Of a stretch of DNA of 45,350 bases, positions 20,369-28,924 are shown one piece after another. Under the pieces are notes generated by a model, which worked only from the letters and a program-made list of their open reading frames with translations, was not told where the DNA came from and did not search any database. Both the position numbers and the translations under genes were made by a program. The DNA is from Bacillus sp. MUM 116. Its GTDB lineage: Bacteria; Bacillota; Bacilli; Bacillales; Cytobacillaceae. The first letter of the stretch is position 1. The number at the start of each line of letters is the position of its first letter. The stretch is taken from assembly GCF_001866655.1 (NCBI RefSeq), contig NZ_MLYR01000020.1, positions 1 through 45,350 on the forward strand, read 5' to 3'.

Positions 20369-20857
20369 ATGTTGAACATTCGTAACGTGAAAAAGCTGGA
20401 CTTATCTGATATTTTTATCATTGAACAACTTTGTTTCCCTCAAGAAGAGGCTGCGACAAAAGAAGCATTTGAAATGAGAATTCAAGTAATTCCAGATAGT
20501 TTTTTTGTAGCAGAAGAAAATGGAGTGGTCATTGGTTTTGTGAATGGACCGGTTATTGAAACCCCATTTATTACCGACGACTTATTTAAGGAGATAAAGC
20601 CAAATCCGGAAACGGGAGGTCATCAAAGTATCCTAGGGATAGCGGTAACTCCACATTTTCAAACTCGCGGGGTCGCAGCAGCATTGCTTGCACATGTTGA
20701 AGAAGATGCAGGAGCCAAGAACCGCGAAACCATTACTCTTACTTGTAAAGAAGACCTAATCGGTTTCTATGAAAACCATGGATACCGCAATATGGGCGTC
20801 TCGAAATCACAGCATGCCGGAGTCATTTGGTATAACATGGTTAAAAAATTGCAATAA
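20369..20857 (+). CDS. GNAT-family N-acetyltransferase
   Basis: A 162-residue GNAT. After a first strand with LDLSDIFIIEQLCFPQEEA, SFFVAEENGVVIGFVNG forms the beta hairpin, ILGIAVTPHFQTRGVAAALL is the acetyl-CoA (motif A) region with its pyrophosphate loop, and FYENHGYRNMG is the C-terminal motif B. The TRGVA loop is a mild variant of Q/RxxGxG/A. The substrate is unknown; the general fold resembles the RimI-like and arylalkylamine-type group. The start is ATG 20369 behind GGAGGT. A clear terminator follows. Confidence 0.87.
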   Translation: MLNIRNVKKLDLSDIFIIEQLCFPQEEAATKEAFEMRIQVIPDSFFVAEENGVVIGFVNGPVIETPFITDDLFKEIKPNPETGGHQSILGIAVTPHFQTRGVAAALLAHVEEDAGAKNRETITLTCKEDLIGFYENHGYRNMGVSKSQHAGVIWYNMVKKLQ

Positions 20858-20880
20858 AATGGAACATTTATGTAGAAAAA

Positions 20881-20919
20881 ACAAAAATCCTCTTGCATGA
20901 AGAGGATTTTTGTTTTTTT
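20881..20919 (+). terminator. Rho-independent terminator after the GNAT gene
   Basis: ACAAAAATCCTCTT (20881-20894) pairs perfectly with 20900-20913 around a 5-nt loop, followed by a T-run. Confidence 0.85.
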
Positions 20920-21036
20920 ATGTTTGAATATTGCTGATGATAGGAGGAGTAGGAAAAAAAATAACTTTTAAAAGGTTTACCTACAAATTTGTCGAACTAT
21001 TAAGATAATATATCTCGGCAATTGAGGTGGGCAAAG

Positions 21037-22200
21037 TTGAACGATATCCAATATGCATTTTTCAATGAATACGGAGATTATGGTTTTGATTTTGACAACA
21101 TAGACACGTCAACCCACTTTATGATCACAGCCATTCTCGTAAAAGATTCCGATAAAGAATGTTTAGAAGAGGAAATCGAGAAGATTTTGGAAAAATACTT
21201 TCAAAATAAAGACTATGGCTTCAGTCAGATAAAAAATCAACCGGACCTTTTATTGAAAATTTTAATTGAATTAAACGAGTTACCTCTTAAAATATATACT
21301 TACGCGATCGATAAACAAAAAATTAGAGAGAATAGTGGGGTTACATATAAAAACACGTTTATAAAATATTTAACCCTTAATGTCCTTGAGGATCTATCTA
21401 ATACATACGAAAAGCTTGATATTGTTGCGGATGACAAGGAACCAAAAGAATTTATGAAGGCCTTCTTAAATTACGTAAAAAAAGAATGTATTCCAGATCT
21501 TTTTAATTATTCAAGTTTCGGATTTAATAACACGAAGTCAGATATTCTTGTGAATTTGGCGGAATGGATTGCGGGTACGCTGGCAATGGAATATGACCGA
21601 AAACACTCAAAGCATTATCAAACTTTTTATAAACTCATCAAGCCTCAAATCGTCCGAATGAATTTATGGCCCCATGATTATCGAAACTTCCTCTATGACT
21701 ACAAGGTAGACCGCGCTAACATAAAGAATGACGAGGTAATCATTAAACAGGCCGTGAATTCAGCTTATCAATACATCGATAAATACCGAAAAACGGACGA
21801 TGAGGACGAAAAGCTGCGCGTAGATTTTATAAAATTCTTATTGTTTAATTTGAAGGAAAACCCCGATGACTATGTTTACACCCAAGAAATTTTAAATAAC
21901 CTGAATGCGATTCGTGAGGTGGATTTGAATCCTCATAATTTTCGCTCAAGCATCGTCTCAAAGCTTCGTGATCGTGGATTGCTGATTGCAAGCAGTAATA
22001 AGGGCTACAAACTGCCGGTTTGTTTGGCTGATTTATATGATTTTGTGAACCTGTCAAGCCTCACGATTTTTCCGATGATCCAAAGAATAGCCAAATGCCG
22101 CGATCAAATATTAAAGGCAACCAACAAAGAAGTCGACATTCTTGAGCAAAAAGAATATGAATACTTGAAGCGGGTTATTGATATGGAGAAAGTGAAGTAA
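21037..22200 (+). CDS. DUF3800-type protein
   Basis: A 387-residue cytoplasmic protein. The N-terminal half looks like the DUF3800 family: YAFFNEYGDYGFDF corresponds to the usual D-E-S-G-x-x-G-F start (the first acidic residue is Asn here), STHFMITAILV follows, LDIVADDKEPKEF is the middle acidic strand and NLAEWIAGTLAMEYD the C-terminal helix. A further 120 residues (270-387) look helical and winged-helix-like. DUF3800 is thought to have an RNase H-like fold but has no proven function. TTG 21037, 6 nt after GAGGTGG, is preferred to TTG 21022, which lies within that site. It stands alone, with no obvious partner. Confidence 0.7.
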   Translation: MNDIQYAFFNEYGDYGFDFDNIDTSTHFMITAILVKDSDKECLEEEIEKILEKYFQNKDYGFSQIKNQPDLLLKILIELNELPLKIYTYAIDKQKIRENSGVTYKNTFIKYLTLNVLEDLSNTYEKLDIVADDKEPKEFMKAFLNYVKKECIPDLFNYSSFGFNNTKSDILVNLAEWIAGTLAMEYDRKHSKHYQTFYKLIKPQIVRMNLWPHDYRNFLYDYKVDRANIKNDEVIIKQAVNSAYQYIDKYRKTDDEDEKLRVDFIKFLLFNLKENPDDYVYTQEILNNLNAIREVDLNPHNFRSSIVSKLRDRGLLIASSNKGYKLPVCLADLYDFVNLSSLTIFPMIQRIAKCRDQILKATNKEVDILEQKEYEYLKRVIDMEKVK

Positions 22201-22203
22201 TGT

Positions 22204-22236
22204 TAAGGGGGAGGTATATCAGGACCTTCCCTTTTA
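22204..22236 (+). terminator. Hairpin after the DUF3800 gene
   Basis: AAGGGGGAGGT and ACCTTCCCTT pair with one bulge around ATATCAGG, followed by TTAAATTT. Confidence 0.55.
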
Positions 22237-22312
22237 AATTTAGCATGTTTTGTATAAAGGAGTTGAAAATAAGGGTATATCTAATTATCTTTACGTTTTA
22301 GGAGGAAGAATA

Positions 22313-23116
22313 TTGAAAAGCAGGAGAACGAAATTCACTTTAACAACGATCCTCCTCGTAGCTGGTGTTTTAATCTTGTTAATGACGTCCAGTGTATTTG
22401 GGAAATTTTCAAATGTAAATGGACACCCTGTTAAGGAAAAAAAGGTCACTATTTACCTTGCTGGAGATTCTACTGTTTCCAATTACCCCGACACAATGGC
22501 ACCACGGACTGGGTGGGGACAGGTGCTTCCTGAATTTTTTAACCATAATGTAATAATAAAGAATCGTGCCGTACCTGGCAGGAGTTCGAAAAGTTTTATC
22601 ACGGAAGGCAGATTGGCATTGATTTTAAAACAAATTCATAAAGGGGATTATCTCTTTATTCAATTTGGCCATAATGATGAAAAATATAAGGACCCTAAGC
22701 GCTTTACAAAACCATTCTCTACTTATAAAAGCTTTTTGAAGCAATATATTGATGGTGCCCGGCAAAAAGGTGCCACACCAGTTCTTGTCACGCCGATGGA
22801 AAGAAGGCGGTTTTCTAGTGACGGTAAGGTGTTGGAAACACATGGTAATTATCCGGCATCGATGAGAGAACTTGGGCGGGATGAGCATGTTTCCGTAATT
22901 GATTTAAATGCAAAAAGTAAGAGGCTTTACCAGCGGCTAGGTCCGGAAAAAACAAAAGAGTTATTTATGTGGATTGAACCAGGAACAAACCCTAATTATC
23001 CGAGAGGAGTAGAGGATAATACTCACTTTCAGGATAAAGGGGCAATGGAAATAGCTAAGATGATAGTTGAGGGGATTAGGGAACATGAATTAGGACTACG
23101 GGATTATTTAAAATGA
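22313..23116 (+). CDS. SGNH hydrolase, rhamnogalacturonan acetylesterase-like
   Basis: A 267-residue extracytoplasmic esterase of the GDSL/SGNH class closest to CE12 rhamnogalacturonan acetylesterases (RhgT/YesT/YesY in B. subtilis). An N-terminal signal-anchor (about residues 9-30) lacks a lipobox. Block I is AGDSTVSN with nucleophile Ser53, block II NRAVPGRSSKSF (oxyanion Gly), block III FGHNDEK (oxyanion Asn), and block V DNTHFQDKG (Asp-His of the triad). It would deacetylate pectin side chains. TTG 22313 is chosen because AGGAGGAAG precedes it; the longer frame from 22250 lacks a site. No other pectin genes are nearby. Confidence 0.85.
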   Translation: MKSRRTKFTLTTILLVAGVLILLMTSSVFGKFSNVNGHPVKEKKVTIYLAGDSTVSNYPDTMAPRTGWGQVLPEFFNHNVIIKNRAVPGRSSKSFITEGRLALILKQIHKGDYLFIQFGHNDEKYKDPKRFTKPFSTYKSFLKQYIDGARQKGATPVLVTPMERRRFSSDGKVLETHGNYPASMRELGRDEHVSVIDLNAKSKRLYQRLGPEKTKELFMWIEPGTNPNYPRGVEDNTHFQDKGAMEIAKMIVEGIREHELGLRDYLK

Positions 23117-23172
23117 GGTGTATATAAATTAATCAGCGAATCAAAATAAGAATCATGATTTAGTCAAAAAAT

Positions 23173-23205
23173 GAGACCAGCCCTTCACATTGAGCTGGTC
23201 TTTTG
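23173..23205. terminator. Bidirectional terminator
   Basis: GACCAGC and GCTGGTC pair around a 13-nt loop; plus continues TTTTG, minus continues TCATTTTTT. It serves both the esterase and the converging ABC operon. Confidence 0.75.
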
Positions 23206-23207
23206 TA

Positions 23208-25112
23208 TTAAATCAACGTTTTTTTCAAGTTCTGCAAGTAGCGGTACCTGATGATAATGAAATAAATCAGCTGAGCAACTAAAAAACTTGCAAGGACAAT
23301 GATGATTTCCGTCACAATTGATAACTGATAAAAACTTTGCAGAGCCATAAAGGCAAAAGCACTGTGAATAAAAGCGACAATAATTGGAACAAAGAACAGC
23401 AGGGCAAGCTGACGTGTGACGATTTTATTTAATTCTTGATCCGTCAGACCGACTTTCTTGATTGTTAAATATTGACGCCGGTCGTAATCAAGGTCAGCGT
23501 ACAGTCTGAAGTATAAGAAACTACCTGCCGCGATAAAGAAGACAGCACCCGTCAATAAGGCAACAAATAACATCATCTTATACATATTCATTTGGTTTTC
23601 ATAGATGGTCCCACTTACAGTCATCGAATAAGGGTTTTTATCTGAGTAAAATGTCATTCCGTTTTTCGTTAAGTTTTTTGCCATACCGGCTGTTTCATTT
23701 AACTGCTTTGTATAAAATCCGGTAAACATATCGGTGGAAACAGGCGTTAGCTTTTTGAATAGGTCATCACTAACGACGATCCCTTGAGTCAGAATCAATT
23801 GCATCGGAAGAACAACATGACTTGTAATTTGATCAAGATGAAGTTTTAAATGATTCTGTTTCAATGTGTAAGTGATGGGTCCTGGATTACTTATTGTTGC
23901 TGTCCGCATTTCTAATATTTCTTCGCCAGTAAGCGGTTTTTCGCTAAAATCAAACCCAGCATTTTTTTCTATATTTTGATAGTCCGAAAAAGATACTACG
24001 GCTATTTCTTCAGGCTTATATTTTTCTGTTGACGAAGCAATGGAAAAATATTTGATTGGAACTTGATTCCTTGTATAGTTTATATTTCTCGCCTTCAATT
24101 CATCTTCAATTTGCTTCAGGTGTTTCTGGTGAATAGGTTGATTGTCCTTAGCTAAATAACTGATTTCTGCCGGGAATTCTACTTTTACTTGCTTATTCAT
24201 GACATTCATTGAAGCAAGGGTTCCGACTGCACAAAAGGCAACAGTTGAAACGATCGTCACCATAAAAAACATCCGCGCATTATCTTTTAGACGGTAAGCT
24301 AAATTAGAAATTGTAATTAAATTTGTTTTTCTCCAGACCAACAAGCGGTGTTTTTGTAGTCTTTTCATTAAGAATACCGAAAGCTGTGTATAAAAAAAGT
24401 ACGTGCCGACCACCGTCATTCCAATAACCGGAAGTATTCGGAAAAGTAACGTCTGTAATGTTGCTGTAGCCGCTAAATAATAGCTGCCGAGTAGCAAAAT
24501 GGCAGAAAGCAGTGATAAAAAAACGGATGCTTTAGGTTCTTTTTTTGGTTTTGTCCCGGCTTGAAATAAATCGATTAACTTATTTACCCTTACAAGAATA
24601 GTTGTAAAGAAGGAAATGCTTAAGAATAAGATTAAAAACGCTCCAATTGTCAGCAGCAAAGCCTTTTTCGATAAGAAAAAGGGAAGCGGGGGAATGCCAA
24701 TCATTTTCGAGCCAACCAATAAAAATAGTTTTCCCGTGATGATTCCCAATCCAATCCCAACTGCAACTGCACCGAGACCAATCAGCATATTTTCTAAAAA
24801 TACCATTCGATTCAGTTGTCCTTTTGTCATACCATGCATCATAAGGATTCCAAATTCACGTTTCCGCGATTTTAAAAACGTGCTGACGGAATAGAGGACA
24901 AACAAAAAGGAAAACACATACATAATCACTTCTGCAGCAGTCATGAGTTGGACGGCTGTTCCTGAGGTAACCCCTTTTTTAATTTCAGGGTGAAAAATAA
25001 ATAATGCATAGATAAAAAAGATTAATACCGAAAAGGCGCTGCTTAAAAAGTAGGCGGAGTAGGTCCGCTTATTTCGGACAACATTTCTAAACACGAACTG
25101 TGGAAAGGTCAC
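23208..25112 (-). CDS. BceB-like FtsX-type ABC transporter permease
   Basis: A 634-residue permease of the BceB/YxdM/VraG group, which removes cell-wall-active peptides such as bacitracin and signals to a paired kinase. Ten predicted membrane helices are split by a roughly 190-residue extracellular domain (about 310-500), the hallmark of this group; two FtsX blocks flank it (around 55-175 and 515-630). The start is GTG 25112 behind AGGAGGA. It overlaps the ATPase by 26 nt, so the two are translated together. The peptide recognised cannot be read from the sequence. Confidence 0.9.
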   Translation of the reverse strand: MTFPQFVFRNVVRNKRTYSAYFLSSAFSVLIFFIYALFIFHPEIKKGVTSGTAVQLMTAAEVIMYVFSFLFVLYSVSTFLKSRKREFGILMMHGMTKGQLNRMVFLENMLIGLGAVAVGIGLGIITGKLFLLVGSKMIGIPPLPFFLSKKALLLTIGAFLILFLSISFFTTILVRVNKLIDLFQAGTKPKKEPKASVFLSLLSAILLLGSYYLAATATLQTLLFRILPVIGMTVVGTYFFYTQLSVFLMKRLQKHRLLVWRKTNLITISNLAYRLKDNARMFFMVTIVSTVAFCAVGTLASMNVMNKQVKVEFPAEISYLAKDNQPIHQKHLKQIEDELKARNINYTRNQVPIKYFSIASSTEKYKPEEIAVVSFSDYQNIEKNAGFDFSEKPLTGEEILEMRTATISNPGPITYTLKQNHLKLHLDQITSHVVLPMQLILTQGIVVSDDLFKKLTPVSTDMFTGFYTKQLNETAGMAKNLTKNGMTFYSDKNPYSMTVSGTIYENQMNMYKMMLFVALLTGAVFFIAAGSFLYFRLYADLDYDRRQYLTIKKVGLTDQELNKIVTRQLALLFFVPIIVAFIHSAFAFMALQSFYQLSIVTEIIIVLASFLVAQLIYFIIIRYRYLQNLKKTLI

Positions 25113-25857
25113 GGCTGTTTCCTCCTAACAATGCAAGCATATCGATAATCTTCTGGAAAAAGGCCTGCCGGTTATCGCCTCGGTAAATCTCATTATAGAG
25201 CTGCCCATCTTTGATGAAGATGACACGGTGGCAGTAGCTGGCGGCAACGGCATCGTGTGTAACCATTAAAGCGGTTGCCCCATCCTCTTTGTTTATTGCT
25301 GTCAGTGTTTCCATTACATCCTTGGAGGCTTTGGAATCCAAGTTACCTGTGGGTTCATCCGCTAATATAAGTGACGGCTGGTGAATGATGGCCCTCGCAA
25401 TCGCAGTTCGTTGCATCTGCCCGCCGGAAATTTCATAGGACCGTTTCTTTAGAATCTGGTCGATTCCCAGCTTCTTTGCTACGATTTGAAGTTTTTTCTC
25501 CATTTCACTAACACTTACTCCGTCAAGAGTAAGTGGCAAGACAATATTTTCTTCCACTGTTAGTGTGTCGAGCAAATTAAAGTGCTGAAACACAAAGCCT
25601 AGTTCATGACGTCTAAATAGCGCAGTTTCCTTTCGGTTTAGAATATGGGGATTTTTCCCGTTAATTAAAACCTCACCAGATGTTGGCCGGTCAATCGTAG
25701 CGATCAAGTTGAGCAAGGTGGTTTTCCCGCTCCCGGATGGACCCATAATCCCAACAAACTCACCTTGATCAATGGTAAAATTGATATTCGTTAATGCTCG
25801 ATGAGCAATTTTCCCTTCATAAATCTTCTCTAAATGTCTAACATCCAAAATCGACAT
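25087..25857 (-). CDS. BceA-like ABC transporter ATP-binding protein
   Basis: A 256-residue ATPase of the MacB/LolD/BceA class. Walker A is GPSGSGKTT, the Q-loop is FVFQHFNLL, the signature is ISGGQMQR (SGGQ), Walker B is LILADEPTGNLDS and the switch His is in VTHD. It pairs with the permease that overlaps its end. About 90 nt upstream of its ATG lies a cluster of CTTACA half sites (25933-25959), so the transporter operon should be induced separately by the paired regulator, which is broken here. Confidence 0.92.
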   Translation of the reverse strand: MSILDVRHLEKIYEGKIAHRALTNINFTIDQGEFVGIMGPSGSGKTTLLNLIATIDRPTSGEVLINGKNPHILNRKETALFRRHELGFVFQHFNLLDTLTVEENIVLPLTLDGVSVSEMEKKLQIVAKKLGIDQILKKRSYEISGGQMQRTAIARAIIHQPSLILADEPTGNLDSKASKDVMETLTAINKEDGATALMVTHDAVAASYCHRVIFIKDGQLYNEIYRGDNRQAFFQKIIDMLALLGGNSRDLSTVRV

Positions 25858-25932
25858 CTTCCCAACTCCCTGTTCAATTTGACTTTGTACCCTTATTCTA
25901 ACGACATCCCCGTACCCCTGCCATTTTCTAAA

Positions 25933-25959
25933 CTTACACTAACCTTACAAAACTGTAAG
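25933..25959 (-). promoter_or_regulatory. Putative BceR-type binding site before the ABC genes
   Basis: CTTACA (25933-25938), CTTACA (25944-25949) and TGTAAG (25954-25959): the first two are direct repeats 11 bp apart, the last two form a palindrome with a 4-nt spacer. OmpR-family regulators bind half sites at this spacing, and BceR-like regulators bind a TTACA-N4-TGTAA type palindrome. I could not place a convincing -10/-35 pair. Confidence 0.6.
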
Positions 25960-26034
25960 ACGGTGTCAAAGAAAAGTGACAGGCACTGTTCGTGGACAAA
26001 TCAATGTGTTTGTCTACGTAGGGTGGACAGTCGC

Positions 26035-27009
26035 TTATCCAAAGATGATTCGGACGGTGGTACCTTGGTGAACAGTGGAATCGATTTCGATGTGATGACC
26101 GAGTTTCTCACAGATTTGCTTTACGAGGTATAGGCCCATTCCGGTTGATTCTTGAAAGTTGCGGCCATTTTCGCCTGTAAAGTATGGATTAAAGACGCGC
26201 GGGAGATCACTTTCCAGGATGCCGACGCCTTCGTCCTTGACCTCAAGAACGGTCTTGATACCACGTCGGTAGCTAAGGAAGTGGATTTTCCGGTTTTCAT
26301 GAACAGTGTAACGAATGGCATTGGTAATCAGTTGTGTTATCACAAATGATAACCACTTTTCATCGGAGACAATCTGATGGTCCTCGCTAAAGTGGAAGGA
26401 GGGGAATATTCGCTTCCTGATAAATAACCGTTTTTGGTTCGAGACAGTGGATTGCACCACCGATTCCAAATTCAGGTTCTCGACAAAAAAGTCCCGTTCA
26501 AATGTATCAAGCCTCGCGGTATAAAGAACCATATCCAACCCTTTGCGCAATCGGTCAATTTCATCACCAATTGCGGTAAAACGAGGATCATCCTCTTCCT
26601 GAATAATTAAATGTATCACTGATAAAGGAGTTTTCATTTGATGCACCCATTGATTGATAAACTGGATATGTCCTTCAAGCTTGTGCTTATAGTTATGTAA
26701 ATCAGTTTGATAATGTTGGAACTGACTTAATAGGAGCTCCTGCAAACTTTCAGCCAATGGTGAATGGTGCACCTCGGATCTAAAATCCTTCAATGATTCG
26801 AGCGGTTTTTCCAACCGCTGATAAAACGAACGATGTGTAATATATCTGAATATAAGATACCCGACGAAAAGACAGCCACTAAGCAGGGCAGCATATAAAC
26901 TTATCTCAAGATGGTGAAACCCATCAAGCCAATAAATTACGGTAATGACCATTAATTGTCCAATATATAGAAAAATAAGGGGAAGCTGCTCACGGATGAA
27001 AAGCGTCAT
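26035..27009 (-). CDS. BceS-like intramembrane-sensing histidine kinase
   Basis: A 324-residue kinase. Two membrane helices (about 9-28 and 36-57) are joined by only a few residues, so there is no extracellular sensor; this is typical of BceS kinases, which sense through their ABC transporter. Phospho-acceptor His123 lies in QWVHQMKTPLSVI, the N-box is ITNAIRY, and the G-boxes are DEGVGI and TGMGLYLV. The start overlaps the regulator's stop as ATGA. The kinase looks intact although its regulator is interrupted. Confidence 0.9.
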   Translation of the reverse strand: MTLFIREQLPLIFLYIGQLMVITVIYWLDGFHHLEISLYAALLSGCLFVGYLIFRYITHRSFYQRLEKPLESLKDFRSEVHHSPLAESLQELLLSQFQHYQTDLHNYKHKLEGHIQFINQWVHQMKTPLSVIHLIIQEEDDPRFTAIGDEIDRLRKGLDMVLYTARLDTFERDFFVENLNLESVVQSTVSNQKRLFIRKRIFPSFHFSEDHQIVSDEKWLSFVITQLITNAIRYTVHENRKIHFLSYRRGIKTVLEVKDEGVGILESDLPRVFNPYFTGENGRNFQESTGMGLYLVKQICEKLGHHIEIDSTVHQGTTVRIIFG

Positions 27010-27707
27010 TCGTTTTCACCCCAGTTTGGAACGAGTCGATAGCCCTGACCACGAATGGTTTGAAGTGCCTGCTCTACCTCTAATTGTGATAACTTTTTCC
27101 TTACCCGTGTAATGTAAACATTCAATGTATTATCATCAACGAATGCCTGGTCATCCCAAATTTTTTCTAATAAACGGTCACGGCTCACCACTCGCTCCGC
27201 TTTTTTCATTAATTCATCTACAATTTTTGCTTAGGTATGACTTAATTCGACGGTTTTGTCATGTAAAGACATGCAAAGCCGTTCAACATCAAGTGTTAAT
27301 CCCTCCACTGTAGTAGTTCGTCCCTGCTGGGGATTGGCATAGGAACCGTACACCCGGCGAACCTGGCTATTAATTTTGGCAAGGACAATATCATAATCAA
27401 ACGGTTTTGTTATGTAATCATCTGCACCGTTTTCAAGAGCCATCACTTGATCCATTTTTCCTTCTCGAGCCGATATAAAGAGAATCGGACATGTTGAAAT
27501 ACTGCGGATTTGCCTGCACCAGTAATAGCCATCAAATTTTGGTAAATTAACATCTAAAAGGACAAGATGCGGTGCATATTCTTCAAACTTATCCCGGACT
27601 GACTCGAAATCTTGAACCGATTTTGTATCAAAGCCAAATTTATGTAAATGCTCCTCAAGTAAGTGGACAATCTGTTGGTCATCCTCAATGATAAAAATTT
27701 TAAACAT
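27006..27707 (-). pseudogene. BceR-like response regulator interrupted by an in-frame stop
   Basis: Two pieces in one frame make up a 233-codon OmpR-family regulator. The first 158 residues carry a full receiver domain (IEDDQQ, Asp52 in LLDVNLP, Lys in TKPFDY) and the linker up to VELSHT. Then TAA at 27233-27231 replaces the residue where the family has the conserved Glu of the winged-helix start. After it the frame continues AKIVDELMKKAERVVSRDRL and the recognition helix region VDDNTLNVYITRVRKKL to the normal end. A single base change, GAA to TAA, explains it. Without suppression or internal re-initiation no DNA binding is possible. No other damage is visible, so the change is recent or a sequence error. 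Confidence 0.88.
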
Positions 27708-27802
27708 ACCATTTTCTCCCTTCTAATACTGCCATATTGTAACAAAATTGAAGGGGGAATTGAAAACAGGAAGCCTTTTGAAAATTTACATTGGGGTATG
27801 TA

Positions 27803-27900
27803 GACTGCCAGTAAACCTTGATAATTCGCCCGTAAGAGATGGCAGACCGCCAGTAAATGCAGCTTTTTCACCAATAAGAGAAGGTAATCCGCCAGTAAAC
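27803..27900. repeat. 42-bp tandem repeat (2.3 copies), possibly coding for 14-residue repeats
   Basis: Unit 1 is 27803-27844, unit 2 is 27845-27886 and a third begins at 27887. Each starts with GAC/ATC-C/TGCCAGTAAA and contains T/CAATAAGAGA-like segments. Read on plus, the units encode RLPVNLDNSPVRDG, RPPVNAAFSPIREG and NPPVN in a 66-codon frame (27748-27948, TTG start, no good ribosome site). Read on minus they are open too. The period is a multiple of three and changes favour conserved residues, but real coding is unproven. Confidence 0.55.
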
Positions 27901-27945
27901 AAATTCAAAGGAAAATCCGAAAAAAGTGGCTCCAAAAACCTCATA

Positions 27946-27972
27946 TAAAAAAGAAGGTGAGTTTCACCTTCT
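27946..27972 (-). terminator. Terminator of the small minus-strand gene at 27984
   Basis: On minus, AGAAGGTGA and TCACCTTCT pair around AAC and run into six Ts. Confidence 0.8.
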
Positions 27973-27983
27973 ACTTTACAAAA

Positions 27984-28175
27984 TTATGTGCGCTGAATTT
28001 GTGCGGTAGAGAAGCTCTTAATCAACTTTTGTAAATTCCGATGACCTTCTCTTAATTTGATTGTTTCATCAATAATCATCTGAAATCCTTGCAATTCTTG
28101 ATCGGATGCATTTAATAGGGATTTCGGCAAACCTTCTGCAAGTTGTTGTAGGGTGTAATCTTTTGTCACGGACAT
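27984..28175 (-). CDS. Small hypothetical protein
   Basis: A 63-residue, mainly helical, charged protein starting MSVTKDYTLQQLAEGLPKSL. ATG 28175 follows AAAGGA with a 6-nt gap and is preferred to the ATG at 28199. It ends just before a good terminator, so it is probably a real monocistronic gene. I do not recognise the family. Confidence 0.6.
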   Translation of the reverse strand: MSVTKDYTLQQLAEGLPKSLLNASDQELQGFQMIIDETIKLREGHRNLQKLIKSFSTAQIQRT

Positions 28176-28444
28176 CGACCATCCTTTCAACTTTTTCATT
28201 AGACTTCAATTTTGTCTTTTCTAGTAATTTGGGATATACACTCGTTTTTCCTGCATATACAATAAAAAACTTATCTACATATATCACCAGAATTCTTTTT
28301 GAAAAACGATAATTTAGCAACTAACGACATGAGCCACTAAAAACCCCGGTATTTTGTAGAAAATAATAGTAACTTTCTAGCTTGCTTGTAATGTGGAGAC
28401 AAGGTAAATTATAGAAATATTGATATTTTAAGGAGGGTTAGGGG

Positions 28445-28834
28445 ATGGAACATGAATTAAAAGAATTAATCAAGAAGTGCGATTTGGCAATAAAGCAAGA
28501 AGATTTTGATATGTTGATGAATTACTATACGGATGATGCTATTCTGGTGGTAAAACCTGGCATGATTGCCCGAGGTAAAGAGGAAATCAAAAAAGCATTT
28601 ATCGCCATTGCCCAATACTTTAATAACAGTCTTGTACCAACTCAAGGTGAGATGATAATTTTAGAGGCGGGGGACACTGCGTTAGTGATTTCTCAAACAC
28701 TGCTTGATGCTGATAAAAACGAGTCGGAATTATCTATGGATAGAAGAGCAACCTACGTATTTAAGAAAAATTCAAAAGGGGATTGGCTTTGTGCAATTGA
28801 CAACTCCTATGGTACGGATTTAATTAAAATGTAG
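28445..28834 (+). CDS. NTF2-like (SnoaL/DUF4440-type) protein
   Basis: A 129-residue cone-shaped NTF2-fold protein. [20 protein letters not shown] starts with the typical helices; [23 protein letters not shown] and [26 protein letters not shown] are DUF4440/YybH-type blocks. Such proteins bind small ligands or act as minor enzymes; no catalytic set is evident. The ATG follows AAGGAGGG. It stands alone. Confidence 0.8.
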   Translation: MEHELKELIKKCDLAIKQEDFDMLMNYYTDDAILVVKPGMIARGKEEIKKAFIAIAQYFNNSLVPTQGEMIILEAGDTALVISQTLLDADKNESELSMDRRATYVFKKNSKGDWLCAIDNSYGTDLIKM

Positions 28835-28883
28835 ACCTTTTCGTTTTTAACAGACCCAAACAAATAAGTTATAAAAATAACAA

Positions 28884-28916
28884 AAGGCTTCCTCCAAAAT
28901 GATATGGGGAAGCCAT
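28884..28916. terminator. Bidirectional terminator
   Basis: GGCTTCCTCC and GGGGAAGCC pair around AAAATGATAT. On minus it continues TTTTGTTATTTTT, ending the LysM-3D gene; on plus it follows the NTF2-like gene. Confidence 0.7.
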
Positions 28917-28924
28917 TGTTATTT

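Noticed and set aside
27554..27874. 106-codon minus-strand frame overlapping the response regulator start
   Set aside because: It is antiphase to a convincing receiver domain and has no ribosome site; its sequence matches no family I know.
27803..27900. CRISPR array
   Set aside because: Units are contiguous degenerate 42-bp repeats with no spacers of unique sequence and no cas genes in the window.
28069..28320. 83-codon minus-strand frame
   Set aside because: Overlaps the better-supported small gene at 27984-28175 in another frame and lacks a ribosome site.
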